Part shown: one piece after another, positions 10,101 through 21,934 of the stretch
Numbering within the stretch: the first letter of the stretch is position 1
How the letters are laid out: the number at the start of each line of letters is the position of its first letter
Source of the DNA: Gentiana macrophylla
Taxonomy: Eukaryota; Streptophyta; Magnoliopsida; Gentianales; Gentianaceae
Reading direction: 5' to 3'
DNA: 64,000 nucleotides
Assembly (NCBI GenBank): GCA_026214975.1
Contig: CM047810.1
Location: 99,588,316-99,652,315, forward strand
Program-made: the position numbers and the translations under genes
The notes under the pieces: model-generated
The model's database searches: none
What the model saw: the letters and a program-made list of their open reading frames with translations, nothing else
Told to the model about the DNA's origin: nothing

Positions 10101-13100
10101 TGAATATATGATGTAAAAACACAATCTTTCCCTTGTTTTATGAATTTGATTCTTATAAATTGATTCTTGTGTGCTATTCTTGTTCTATTGTTGAAATTAA
10201 TAGCCTGAGAGGGTGAATAATCGCAATTTTACGTAGAGAAATTATTCGATTAATTAGTGACCGAAAAAGTACTACTTAATTGATACTTTAGGAGACAAGA
10301 ATTGAATCTAGGGTTTTATTAGAATGAAAATTTGGTAAAAACCTAGATGGCATGAAATTATGGTTCTTTAAGGGATCTAAATTCATTCTTCATCGTGGGA
10401 AACTGGGTGTAGTTTGAGTCTCAGTACAATCACTAAAATAATTCGAAAGAATATTTTTGTGATAAAATTTGATAATTGTCTTTATAAGTGTAAAATTCAG
10501 ATTCTGGGGAAATATTGTTGGTAAGTCATATAGTAATTCGTGGTGACTCGAAATCCTAGAAATGCTTTTAAATTGGATCTTTACCTAAATCTTGAAGTTC
10601 TTGGCTCAGTAGTTATATTATCTTTATTTTATTTAATTTTAGGATTCGTAGATAAAAACCTCCAAGATTTTGATTTGTCTAGCTAATATAAATCGGGAAT
10701 TGTTTGGTGATTGACTACAAGTCCCTGTGGGATCGACATCCTAAGTACTACTCGATAAGCCGTGCGCTTGCGGTAGCATTTAGTGATTATCTATTGAAAA
10801 TCACACATCACAACCAAAAACCTTGTAGAACTTGTAGTCAGGTTTTCTTTGAAACAAAACTTCAAAAGGTGATTTATTTTGGAGCACATGGGTAGGAAGC
10901 ACATTAATGACACAGACAGCCTCTACAAAACTATCCCACCAGAATTTTAAAGGTAAGGAGGCTTGAGCAAGTTGAGTTAAACCAAGTTCCACTATGTGTC
11001 TATGTTTCCTTTCAGCCCTACCATTTTGTTGATGTGCATGAGGACAAGGATGCCTAAACTGAATGCCTTGTTGCTTAAGATATGGTTCAAGAATTCTATA
11101 TTCTCCCCCCAATCTGTTTGTAAACATTTGATTTTAGTGGAGAACTGATTTTCTACTAAAGATTTAAACTGTATGAAGACAGAGTAAACCTCAGATTTTT
11201 GTTTTAAAGGGAAAATCCAAGTGTATCTTGACCAGTCATCAATGAAATGCACATAGTAATGGTAACCAGAACTGGAAGGAACAGGGGCAGGTCCCCATAG
11301 ATCAGAGTGAATTAAATCAAGCACATTCTTGGCATGAGAATCAGAATTAGAATAAGGCAAGGCATGACCTTTACCATATTGACAAGCATCACAAAACATC
11401 AAGTTTTCATTAATATGAACATTACAGGACTTTAGAACTTGACCAAGAACAACTCTGGATGGGTGGCCTAACCTCCTATGCCACACATTAGATCTTTGTC
11501 TAGACTAACAAAGGTTTCAGACACAAACTAGAGAACCAGATAGGTTCTTAGCACTATCATTATTGTAGGAAGACTGAAAAACAGGCAGACTGAGAGGACT
11601 TGGAGTGGTTTTGGAGTGAAGGAAGTTCTCTTGGGGAGCCATTATCTTGTAGAGACCATCACCGAGAAGCCCTGAGAGAAGTCGCATCCCCTGTTTTCTT
11701 GTCCTTCACATAACAAGCAAGATGGGGTAAATTCAACAAGAATATGATTATCACTAGAAGTCTAGATATGCTAATTAGGTTTTTAGTGATTAAGGGCACA
11801 TGAAGTATGTCTTTTAAGGCTAGAGTGGTGTGTGGATGATGTGTGGTAATTTGACTATAGCCAATATGAAGAATGGGAAGTTTCTCACCATTTCCAACAA
11901 CCAAAGACTCAGAACCATCATAACCTGCACTAAGATGTAAGTTGTTTAGGTCAGAGGTGAGGTGATTTGAGGCACCACTGTCCATATACCAAGCTGAATC
12001 ACCCACTTATTGAGGAGTTGCAACAAAAGCAGAAGCCTGTTTTGAGTTGTTGCTTCCTGGAGGAATGAAATCCTCTTCAAACCTATGCCAACATGAGGTG
12101 ACAATATGCCCTCCTTTGCCACACAACTGACACACCATTTTGTTGCCTGAATTTCCATGTGAGCCTCTACCACCTCCATTGCCCCTGCCTCTACCTCTAC
12201 CACCTCTATTTCCTCCATTTCCTCTACCTCTTCCAGTACCAGAGTTGGAGTTTGGTGGTCTTCCACTGTTGTTGTAGTTGGAAAAATTTCTGGGCAGGGG
12301 GCCTTGTGCAAGATTGGCAGTAGGATTACTAAAACCAGCGCCTCCAGGATGAGTAAGTCTTGCAATGAGCCTTTCATGTGTAATCAATTGAGATTGCTTA
12401 TCTTGCCAACTGAGGGATCCAACCCTGGATGTGATGTTGACGATAGCAGATTCATAGTCTCTATCCAAACCTCCTAGAGTTGCTAGAATCAATTCTGATT
12501 TAGTAATTGGGTAGCCAGCTGCTGTCAAGTTGTCAGAGTAGGATTTCATCTGTGCCAAATAGTCAGACATGGATTTTGACCCTTTCGATGCTTTGGCGAG
12601 GGCATCCTTAAATTCAAGCATTCTTGCTTCTGATCTACTATTATAGAGACTTTCAAGAGTAGACCAGACCTCATAGGCAGTGCTACATCCAACTACTTCA
12701 GTCAAAATCTGTTCAGTCATAGAACTTAATAGCCATCCAAGTAGTAGATTATCCTTGATCAACCAGTCATCAGTTGCAGGGCTCAAAGTCGAACTTGGAA
12801 AAACTGATCTGGAAAAGGGGTCTTGTAGAGTAGGTGTTGGACTAAGAAGATGATCTTCTAAACGATGACCCTTAATAATTGGCCAAACAGTATAACGCCA
12901 CAGTAAATAGTTGTTTCGATCTAACTTGACATTACAAACTTGAGATAAATTACCAGAAAACGGTGTTCCAAGAGCTGATGGTTGTTGTGATGGGCTCAAA
13001 GATCTCAGGTTCGGTGATGTTGAGAGAGGAGGTCGAAAACTCATGTAACTGGTGAAGGGTGACGACTCTGGTCGACCAAAATTGAGAGTCGGAGTTGGAG

Positions 13101-13311
13101 GAAGCGACGGAAAGGCAGAGCTCAGAACCGGAATGCCTGTAACAACACCATCGGAGAAGAAGGATACAGCACTGTGGGATGGAGGTTGGATTGGTCCGGC
13201 AACGGTCACAGATGTGACTGCATGTTGATCTGTTGTGATTCCGGTGCTAGGAGCTCCAGTAGTGGTGCTGACAGGCGGAGATTCGGTGGTTTGAGCACCG
13301 GAGGTGGCCAT
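7171..13311 (-). CDS. copia gag-pol polyprotein (interrupted)
   Basis: Encodes the structural and enzymatic proteins for copy-and-paste transposition. The start ATG at 13309-13311 lies 10 nt after the primer site and gives MATSGAQTTESP. Gag (13311-12010) ends with a Gly/Arg-rich stretch and a CCHC finger, CQLCGKGGHIVTSCWH (about 12096-12135). Protease has WYMDSGASNHLT (about 11985). Integrase has the HHCC region (WHRRLGHPS ... CDACQYGKGH, about 11480-11370), DLWGP, LQTDWG and QNGRAERKH. RT has RWVFKLKMKPDGT, VDIDNAFLNG and YVDDIL (8134-8147). RNase H has FCDADWTCYPPDRKSFAGY and ends VADSLTKALPG. Breaks: a TAA at 12007-12009 between gag and protease (block B reads TCA), shifts at about 11490-11660 and 11115, the solo LTR at 9378-10810, and a lost base at 7525 in the conserved SRSSAESEY. 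Several breaks fall at CAG/CTG sites and may be read errors. Confidence 0.88.
7184..7192 (-). promoter_or_regulatory. copia polypurine tract
   Basis: GAGGGGGGA on the minus strand directly abuts the 3' LTR start (TGTTAAG). It is the expected primer for plus-strand DNA synthesis. In block B (39134-39142) it reads shorter, probably a homopolymer miscall. Confidence 0.85.
9373..9377. repeat. target-site duplication CAACC of nested solo LTR
   Basis: CAACC at 9373-9377 is repeated at 10811-10815, bracketing the 9378-10810 insertion. Confidence 0.8.
9378..10810 (+). mobile_element. gypsy-type solo LTR nested in the copia integrase region
   Basis: A 1433-bp sequence starting TGATAAGTCC and ending AAATCACACATCA, bracketed by CAACC. 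It splits the copia frame between the integrase end (KFYKVFGC) and its continuation (GCTCFPHLRPFN). It has no coding frame. Near its right end it carries CCCTGTGGGATCGACATCC and a TACTACT...GTGCGCTTGC stretch, wording typical of the 3' end of plant Ty3/gypsy LTRs. The plus orientation is inferred from this. With a single LTR copy and an intact target duplication, it is best read as a solo LTR left by unequal recombination. Block B has a deleted version. Confidence 0.8.
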
Positions 13312-13320
13312 GGCCAACCT

Positions 13321-13334
13321 TGGCTCTGATACCA
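13321..13334 (-). promoter_or_regulatory. primer-binding site, initiator-Met tRNA
   Basis: TGGTATCAGAGCCA on the minus strand, immediately inside the 5' LTR, complements the 3' end of plant initiator methionine tRNA. This is the standard primer of copia elements. Confidence 0.92.
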
Positions 13335-13535
13335 AGAAAGAACCGTTAGAAGGAGGATGGAATATTTTGTATATTATCCAGAATAATAACTCAGTACACA
13401 GCATGTGAGTATATATACTCACATTACACACAATAAACAAAACACATGGTACACTCACATAATGCCAAGTGTCCATAGTAACAAACTATCATTATCCACT
13501 AGTAATAATAATTAATTAACATCTATTTCTTAACA
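13335..13535 (-). repeat. copia 5' LTR
   Basis: 201 bp, no difference seen from the 6983-7183 copy. It should hold the promoter and polyadenylation signals of the element. Followed by the CCATC duplication at 13536-13540. Confidence 0.92.
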
Positions 13536-13540
13536 CCATC

Positions 13541-14414
13541 AAATACAGTTTCGATAGCCAAACAACAACAAAAACACAGAAAAAAGTATTAGGCTTTAAC
13601 AAACTCAAAATAATTGACAGGAAAAAAAGGTTAGCAATTGACGATCCAAAGACAACTAACTAAGAATTGCAGATAACAATGATACGAAAGAAAATGCTGC
13701 CATGAATGATTCAACGGATTAGGCAATAACTCAAGACAAAAGATGTCAATCTCGTGAGTAAAAAAATTAAAAAAAAATAAAAACAACAGCAGCACAACAA
13801 CAACATCAAACGAGCGTACCTGGTTTTCACGTTGCAGAGGAAAAGATGGTGGCTCGCCGAGTTAAAAAACCAAAAGTTGTTTGAATTAAGCATGTAAACG
13901 ATCAAATCTTCAGCATTTACTTACCGATTCTAGCAATCTTTTAAACAATGAAACTTAAATTCCCTTGAGTTCCTTCCAGCATGAAAAGAAAAATTGAGAT
14001 TGGTTCGATAATATTTTTCAATTTTGCTTGATTACGTCGGCAAAAAATTAAACACTTACAAGCTTGAATTCGAATTTGAGCAACTCAAAATATGTTAAGT
14101 TTTAAAAGTTTTTGATTTCGCTCGTTAAAAATAGTAAATATAAATAGTGTTATTTGTTTATATGACGTGTTTTTTGACTTAATTGAAAAGACTTGTGACA
14201 TCCAAAAAGATCATTAGTTATAGCGACAAAATAACACTAAACCGACAAAATTACCTCGCCTCTTATACCTGCTCCCGCGAACCTCTGCTCTTTCATTCAA
14301 TTTGTAGCGACATAGCTCCTCCACCTCCTCAATTGAAATTCAAAGACAACTAACTCACGCTGGGTACAATTATTGCATCTTTTGATTTGTATTACAGCAA
14401 TATAATCAAGACGG
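13541..14414. other. intergenic region between divergent genes
   Basis: AT-rich with A runs and CAA repeats near 13790. Without the copia insertion, about 1 kb would separate the F-box start (6820, minus) and the ATG at 14415 (plus), so this probably carries promoters for both. A CpG-containing patch near 13815-13860 and the TATA-like text around 14385-14400 are the only candidates. No motif is strong enough to call. Confidence 0.45.
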
Positions 14415-14628
14415 ATGGGAAATCGAGGAGAAGAAGAATTTTTGGAAGAGAGTGAAGGTTTTCCTCAGATATCCGCTACTGAAATTGAAGGATTTGGATG
14501 ATTCACTCAAGTGTTGCTCGCCGCTACCATGGATGTCGCTACTCAAGCTCCGGCGGTGGTTGTAGTCACAGGTGATGTTTTACAGTCGACGCCGGCGGTG
14601 GTATGAAATTGATGCTTAAAGATGTGGA
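14415..14628 (+). pseudogene. first exon of an unrecognised host gene, split by the 9-kb element
   Basis: An ATG at 14415 starts MGNRGEEEFLEESEGFPQ. The stretch that follows is GC-richer than its surroundings, with a probable GGGMKLMLKDVD just before the insertion, though the frame shifts inside. The element begins at 14629. Removing the element and one target duplication joins AAA GAT GTG GA to TTCACAACTC and continues the same frame into 23638-23731 (DSQLLPVDEMACSH...). I do not recognise the protein. Block B (45274-45495) differs at several positions and neither copy gives one clean frame, probably because of read errors. The insertion should abolish or truncate the product unless the element is spliced out. 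Confidence 0.45.
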
Positions 14629-16390
14629 TGAAGGATGCAGGTTCTTAGATCTAGACGAGTTAGATCTACGCGCAGCGGATGGATCACGATTTATATATTA
14701 CAATACATAATTAAAGGATTTAACAACTACAAGGGGGTTAAGATCATGTTACCAATTGTAGGAAAAGAAGCCAAGATCTTCCGATGTGTTCTCCAAACGG
14801 CGGTTGGTGGACACCCTTCTTGATACACGAACCTCCTTGATATGCAACCGAGAAAAACCTCGCTTTTTTCTCCAATCGGTGGAGCTAAGGATCGAACTCC
14901 TTAGCCTTTTTTCCTTTATGAATTTCGTGGCTTTTCTCTTCACCTGCTGCTTTATAACTCTCTTTTATAGGCAAAATCCAAGAGAGAAAACCTATACCCA
15001 ATCGGTTTAACAAAATAAAAGAGATAATTCTAATTATTATTATCCAATAAAAATAAGAGATAATTACAATCTTAGAATAAGAAAATATAATTATCCTTAT
15101 AGTTAAGAGATAAATAATAAATAAATTATTTTCTTTTATTTATCCAATTAATTATTTAACAAATAAATAACTAATTACACAATATGTCATTATCCAAGAA
15201 AACTAATTTCTTGGAAAATCCAAGACATATTGGCGCCACACTAAGCTCACTGCGCCCACAGTAAAATGCTCTTTCACAGTATTATTTTATTTACCAAACT
15301 AAATAATATTCATGATATCAATTAATTGGCCCAACCAATTAATTATTTTCGAGGCCCAAATAAACAAGAATATTAGCCCGAATTACGTAAGCTCACATCG
15401 GACAATGGGACCTATAACCAGAAAGCTCCAATAATTAATTATTCATTGAACAAAATAAGTACATTAATTATTAATTCCGGGATTACGCCACCATAAACCC
15501 AAATCGAACTCTACCGATTATAGATGTATACTTATACTCAACCCATAGAGTGAATAAGCGCCCATTGATATAATCACTACATACGGATTAACCCTCCATA
15601 GATCGTCCATTCTCGAGAGGGAAGTCTCCGTGAACTCGACTCAGAATATCTTATCCTTATTTACCATTAACCCCTAGTGATCAATTAGTTCACATATCCG
15701 ACTAGTAGCTAATTAGTCTAACATGAATCGGGCCCATCGATCATTTTCTTAGGGCAAACAAATAAGGGATCGTCTCTACTTCCTCGCAGGAAGGAATGGA
15801 TTCCATGTCTCGTGAAATCGTAACTACTCACTCATCCGGAGATAGTGCCAATGAGAAGTGGCTTGGAACACATATTTAAGTGAACCGTAACTAACACATC
15901 AAACACTACCCGGGACAAGCAAAGACTCGTGATCACCTCAGGATTAAGGTTGATCCATATATGATCATCTAATGATTTAATATGATTCCTCGATTACGGA
16001 ATTATACCGAGAAATTCAGATTAAATCGGTCCAAATCCTATATGAATGCCATCATATATAAATGCCCCACGTAGTATTCCTCACCGACAAATCCGGATAA
16101 GACTATCACACCCTAAGGTGTTCTAGGCGCATTATTGGTGTTTTAATCAAGAGACCCTAAACTCGATTAAGTTCACCACGGACTAATCAGCTTTAAGTAT
16201 ATCACCACTAACTCAATCCTCATGTGTAATCTATACACCGAAAGTTAAGTGGTTACATACAGATATACTTAGGGTTTGCAAAGAAGCAGGTATTACTTTA
16301 CAAGCACAAAGCAAGTAATAAGGTGAGATAAATTTGTCATTCATTATTAAAAACAATTACACAAATTGTCTTTCGGCACTACACCTAACA
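14629..16390 (-). repeat. LARD 3' LTR
   Basis: 1762 bp. Shares nearly its whole length with 21935-23632. It keeps about 43 bp, between two CCCTAA words near 16112-16155, that the other LTR lacks. Long runs of AT-rich text alternate with GGATCGAACTCCTTAGCC and similar conserved blocks. Confidence 0.88.
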
Positions 16391-16401
16391 ATCTCCCACT
16401 T
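16391..16401 (-). promoter_or_regulatory. LARD polypurine tract
   Basis: AAGTGGGAGAT on the minus strand directly precedes the 3' LTR start TGTTAGG. AAGTGGGAGATTGTT is the familiar polypurine/LTR junction of plant copia elements. Confidence 0.8.
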
Positions 16402-19400
16402 GCACGAAATGACAAGCAACGATTGTTTTTAGAGCACACCCTTTCTCATCTTATTCACAACACTCTCCCACTTGCTCTAAAAGGTTGAGATATATCCTCA
16501 ATGCCGCACTCTCCAAGCACTCGACTTGGTACATCGATCGCTTAGGTTGTCGGCTCAAACGATCTTTAGGATTGAAACATCGCCGGTCCATCTAATCAAA
16601 GGTACTCTCTCTCAATATGCTTTTGACCTCTAAAGGATCGAGAAGATCCTTCTAAGCTATCACTTCACTTTTTTCACAACGAAGTGATATCGGCTCACTA
16701 AACCTGGAATTGCTCCCAGATCAGAAAGGAAATTCCTAAGCCATATCACCACTCTAGCTGCTCCGAAAGTTGTTACGTATCCGATTAACTAAAACCGAAT
16801 TGGCGATTCTGGATTTCTCCAGACTATAGCTCCATCACAATGATTAAACACTGAGTCCAAGATCGTCCCAATGATCATCCTTAATCGACTATAAGTCGAA
16901 TCAATTAGAAGTCAACCATATTCAAGTTTGCACCGAATATACAAGCACATTATTCCTCGTTCTTCAAAAAAACTTGATGATGTACTAAAACCGCTTATTC
17001 AATGCTCGAATCCGAGATTTGACTATTATTGACTTGTGACAACCTCGACTTGCCGTTATCCAAGAGAGACTCTATCCCATTTCTCTTTATCCGAAGATTT
17101 AGAGAATCATTCCCGAAATGTAATGGTAGGACTACTCGATGAATGTTGCATACATATATGCATGATCATCTTATCCAATAAGATAGGTGGGATAGCCAAT
17201 GACTCATTCTCGTGAATTTGACCGGATCAAATTCTTGAATATAGTCAATTCTCTCATCCAGAGAATCTTGGCCTATTAGTTTCCGACTTCGGATAGCACA
17301 CACATGTTGTTTCCAACCGTTTCAATGTTATCATTCATGAACACTAATACTACTACTTTACCAATATTGATATCCGCCTACGAAAGACTTATCAATATTC
17401 TCGTCAAGTCCACATATTTTAAAACATGTGACTTTAAATGACCGAGAGGTTCTCTTAAATCCACAAAGGATATAAGCCCCGGCAATCATCCCGCCATTTG
17501 TTCAAACCAAGACCCTTCGTTCGAATGAATCTGCACTGCGTTTGGGCAAGAAAGTCTCGTGGAATCACCCTATTTTCTCGCTTAACGAAATCTTGCAAGA
17601 TCGAGTGGTGAGAGAGTTCAAGGTCCGGTTAACTCTCTACTTGTCGTGGATCACCCCTATACCACTCACTTTGCGCCGAAAGTTTAAACTTTCCTATTCA
17701 TTCGACTCTTTCCGTGTAGATCCAATTGCTCCCACTGGGCCCGAGACACTCAGGTGGTTCTACAAGAGGGTGAATGTAACCTGAGTATCAAAACTCCATT
17801 CATAGGGTTAAGGCTTTCAAACCAACCTCTATGATCGTAATCCTATACACCCACTAAGAGCCATAGGTTAATCAATCACCCCAAGCAGACTATAAAGTCC
17901 ATTAAAACCACAAAACCACAATGGGTCAACGGTTAAACCATACTCCCACCGTGTTTTGGGTGCATTGATATTCGATCCAAGTAGTATTTATCGTTGTAAT
18001 CACCAACAACTAATGTTGGACGTGGTCCGATTAAATCAGATAGTAACTACTTTTGGGTAATCAGACTCCAAGGTTTAAGGTCGTTATTTATAGATTCTAT
18101 CGCATGCTTTATCCGTCACTTTCGATCTCAAGAATCTTATAACCAACCTTCACTCGTCACATTTAGATATTTCATGAATAAATACAATCTGAACGTATGC
18201 ATAAAATCTCCACCCTACCTTCAAGCATTAAATGCTAAATGCCTACATTTAGGGAAGTGGTGTGAACCGAATTCACTCCTTATCCATAAATTCACTAGCA
18301 TCTTCTAGTAGACTTCTCGGTTTACATAATAATGTTAACCGTTATTTTGCAACCAATTATCTTAATCGAGTTTAGCAAAGTTGTATTGTAGCACATCAAG
18401 AAATATACAGGCAAGTCTATGGTTTCTTCCTCGGTGAGAATCATTCCACTATGAGGCGGTGACGAGCATCACCCCAAGACTATGCGATAGCCTATTTCGA
18501 GCATGGAATACTCTATTCTCTGTTAAAATCGTAGACTCCTCCTCGTATTCTTTCGATAAACTTAATCGTGTTTCGAGTAGTTATCGACAAAATGTCACCA
18601 CTCAAAAGCTCCCATTAGCTTGTATCTTTCACTAGACCCGAAGGTCATTGTGAACAAGCTACGCTTCTTCTTAGATCTATTACCCTTTCCTAATAGAAAG
18701 GAAGCTTAGTCATTGTTCCTTTGAGACAGTGTTCCGAGACTGGGAGATAGGAATCACCCTTAGCCAGTCGTTAGGTCTTATCTCTAGGATATATGCACTA
18801 ATTAATAGATTATGAAGAATCGTTTATCTTAATACGGAAACCATTTGCCTATAATAGTTTAAGACGTGTTACATATACCTTTTCAGCATTTCTTAGTGAT
18901 TTTGACTTTATCAAACAAAAGTCCGAGTCTCGGATTCGTACTACAAATGTCAAATTCACTTTCTTTGAGGCAACAATATATCGAGTTGAAAGTGAATCGA
19001 TTTGTTCCAACGAATCAAAATGTAAAAAATAAAATTTTCCGTGATATTCAAGGATCGAATCAAAAATTCATTTCCTCATACCACTCCTACTATTCTAGCT
19101 GAAATTACTGCCCGTTGTTACTCTATTAATAGTTAATGCAAATCTTCCTTGTTCTTCCAAAGAACTAAGCTACCGAGTCAAGTTACTCGGTTAAGAAAGT
19201 CGCTAAGGATTCATTGGTTAGTGATCCGAAATCACTTTCCTTATCCTATAATTTCTTTATTTAATGTCTCGGTTTAGCCTTAAAACTTTAGTTGAGATGA
19301 TTAACACTTATAGACATTCATTCCCATTCTTAACTTTCCTTAAAAGGAAATAGTCTTGAACTAGCAGTTCGTTTGAGTAGACACTACTCGTGAACTGTGG

Positions 19401-21912
19401 GATGTCTAATAAAAGCGTTACCCAGTGGGACTAATTTTCTAATAAATTAGAAAAACATAAGATAAAAGCTCCCACTAGTTTATCGGTTCCAAATACCGCC
19501 TAACTAATGACACTTAAATTTATGATTCTCCAATTTTTCTATTAGAAAATTTTCGTGTAGACACTACACAATTAAAATTCACTAGAAGAATTTTGTCGTC
19601 CCAATCATCTTTCAAACTAACTATGGTTGTCTCTCGCTCAACACGAGTGACAATAAAGTGACATACTTGTTTACGCCACTTAAGTCTTGAAGGCTCAAGA
19701 GAAATATCTCTTCCGAAAAATTAATCGCATGTGAGATTAATAGGTACAACGCTCTAGTTACTAACCACTTTTTAAAAGTCATTACTAGTCAATTTTACAC
19801 TAGCGCCTAGCACCCTAGAGAGATATGTTTCTGCTTGTAAATAAAATTGATGTAATAAATCCAAATCATACACTACTAATAAATTTTAGAACTATAAACT
19901 AAGTACTTATAGTCTATCCTACTGCTCCAAGGATTTAATCTAACACCTCGCCGCCTTAGGGTAGGTCAAAGAGGTTTCGATTAATATTGAAGATCAAATT
20001 GAGAATCAAACATCTCATTTGTGATCGCCAATCACCTTTCCTTTTTCAAATCAAGGTACTACCAAAAATACCCTTTATGAGTGTGACCCACTGTCTCAAA
20101 TTTTAGGTAGACCCGAGTGTGCCGCTTTGGTCGGTCGCTGACCCGACGAGTACCCAAAATCCTATCCTATCGGAGACCAAGCCTTGAATTTTGATAGCGG
20201 TGAAGGCCTTCAGGAGGAGAGGCCGGTCCTGTGCCGCACGAGGCGCCACAATTCTCTCTCACGCTGCTTGTGTCAACAAGAGAGGCCGGGGTCGGCCGTC
20301 GCCTCTCCCGCTCCCACTCAATATTTTACAAAGTGGTGGGTTTACTGATCACGTTTTTGGACTTGATGTTACATTAATGAACAATAAATCATAGGCCCGA
20401 ATGTTGTCGGTCACGTGGGCTAGCCCACCCGACCTATTCGTTGGAACATATGTGGTCGCCGGACGGGTCAAGACTAGGGGAGCTCCGCTGAGCCGTAGTG
20501 GCTCTCTCGGATGGCTCACCTTGCTGCACTTTCGCAAACACCACACGTGGAGGTGAAGTCGATCGAGCCGTAGCTACCGCCGACCACCCAACCGTGGTTA
20601 AACCACTTTCAACCATGTTCGCCCGTGATAATCCAATCCTTAAACATCAAACTTTCACGTAGACACTACGGAACAAAAACGTAATCTCGCTTCAGTAAGG
20701 TGGAATTCACCGAGAATCCAACACCTTAACCACGCAGGTTTCGGATTTTACTCCCTATGCTTTCGCAGAGTGGGATTCACCGAGAATCCATCACCCAACC
20801 TCGACAATTGAAAAACCCGTATTCCTCGTTTTTACCCTAATTAGTTTCTAATTAATATCAAACAATTAATTAAAACTAATTGCGTGTTTTATACATGCCT
20901 AACTAATTTCCTCGAATTAATTTCTACATGTATGCATATGGAGTGGAATTCATGATATGATGCATGTCATGGCAATTTTCCGGTTCTACACATACAATCT
21001 AAATATGTATTCTAGTGCGGAAAATAAACACCTAGATTTTGACCGCAAGGCACCTTCGTATCTAATCTATTTGAAAATAAATAACCAAAACCCTAATTAG
21101 GGTTTACTATTTTCTAACAAAATCTGCAGCTGTTCAAACTCTTCGATGATCAGGAAACCAAACGAACTCGGATCGCAACGAAACTTTCCAGATCTGTTCT
21201 TCACTCCTCGGGTTTGAATATGGACGGTTGGATCGAAGTTTTGACTTGTCAATTTTCTCCAGTGAGCCGCCCAACTTGCTGCTGAATCTGTCTCTTGCAT
21301 CAGCACATCAGTGACTTCCCGAGGCCGATCGCGAATCGAGATGAAACCCGATCAACCTGAAATTTTTATGTCTCGTCAATGAGTCCACGTTTATCAATAT
21401 GACCGGTCAGATTTACGTTTCAACGGTCCAAACTCTTCCAGAAATTCGAAGAAGGCACAGCTAGGGTTTCTGTGAATCCTGCATTTTTCTGTTACAGCAG
21501 CCACTTCATTGCAACGAACGGATATTGAGACGGACTCCGATCGACCCCAAATTTGGATGGCTTGTTCTTCAACTTTTAATATTGATTCTGACCGTAGGGA
21601 TCGTCGTTTCAACGGCTCGATCAACGGGAAAAACGAAAAAACTAAACAACTACTAAACAGATCTATTTTCTGGAAATTAAAATTGCAATAAAAATAAATT
21701 ACATAATTTCCTATACTCATATGAACGAATTTTTTCGCTTATATGAGTTTACAATAATGATCTAACGGGTAACAGCGCCATGCCAACCCCCAATCCATCT
21801 CTTCAACCATAGCAATTAATCATTATCAAAGCATAAAACAAAGATAAAATTTTATCTACATGCAATTCCACTCCTTTAAATCGCTTATTTATGATTATAA
21901 CTACATAAATCG
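16402..21912 (-). other. LARD internal region, non-coding
   Basis: About 5.5 kb with no recognisable protein on either strand. Frames such as 17542-17784 (plus) and 21097-21306 (minus) match no retroelement domain. A second purine tract, GCAAGTGGGAGA, lies at 16464-16475. The part nearest the primer site (20190-20640) is GC-rich. The interior is about as conserved between blocks as the LTRs. A hairpin-like CCTTTCCTAATAGAAAGG occurs near 18686. Confidence 0.7.
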
Positions 21913-21932
21913 TGGAACCTGGCCCGATACCA
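21913..21932 (-). promoter_or_regulatory. LARD primer-binding site, initiator-Met tRNA
   Basis: The minus strand reads TGGTATCGGGCCAGGTTCCA two bases inside the 5' LTR. The plant initiator-Met tRNA complement is TGGTATCAGAGCCAGGTTTC. The mismatches cluster at the CAG, and block B reads TGGTATCGGAGCCAGG, so the change looks like the window-wide CAG miscall. Confidence 0.8.
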
Positions 21933-21934
21933 CA

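Larger units (their letters stand above)
6983..13535 (-). mobile_element. Ty1/copia LTR retrotransposon, Ale/Retrofit-like, complete
   Basis: A 6553-bp element in minus orientation: 5' LTR 13335-13535, primer site 13321-13334, gag-pol 13311-7171, polypurine tract 7184-7192, 3' LTR 6983-7183. Domain order is gag, protease, integrase, RT, RNase H, as in copia. Short 201-bp LTRs, a single CCHC gag finger and the wording of RT and integrase recall the Ale/Retrofit group (AtRE1-like); the lineage is from memory. A 1433-bp gypsy-type solo LTR interrupts it at 9378-10810. The two LTRs read as identical, indicating recent insertion. It lies between the F-box gene and the divergent gene at 14415. Confidence 0.92.

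Noticed and set aside
11946..12377. Glu/Val-rich 143-codon minus frame, repeated at 42787-43110
   Set aside because: Alternate frame over the Gly/Arg-rich gag and CCHC finger; the gag frame has the real motifs.
17542..17784. 80-codon plus frame in the LARD as a gene
   Set aside because: No recognisable domain; block B (48400-48660) breaks the frame repeatedly.
16402..21912. Decayed copia gag-pol inside the LARD
   Set aside because: No YVDD, DSGA, HHCC or CCHC remnants seen on either strand in either block, although read errors limit the test.
21913..21932. tRNA gene at the LARD edge (ACCTGGCTCTGATACCA-like)
   Set aside because: Only about 20 nt match the tRNA 3' end and they abut an LTR, so it is a primer-binding site.
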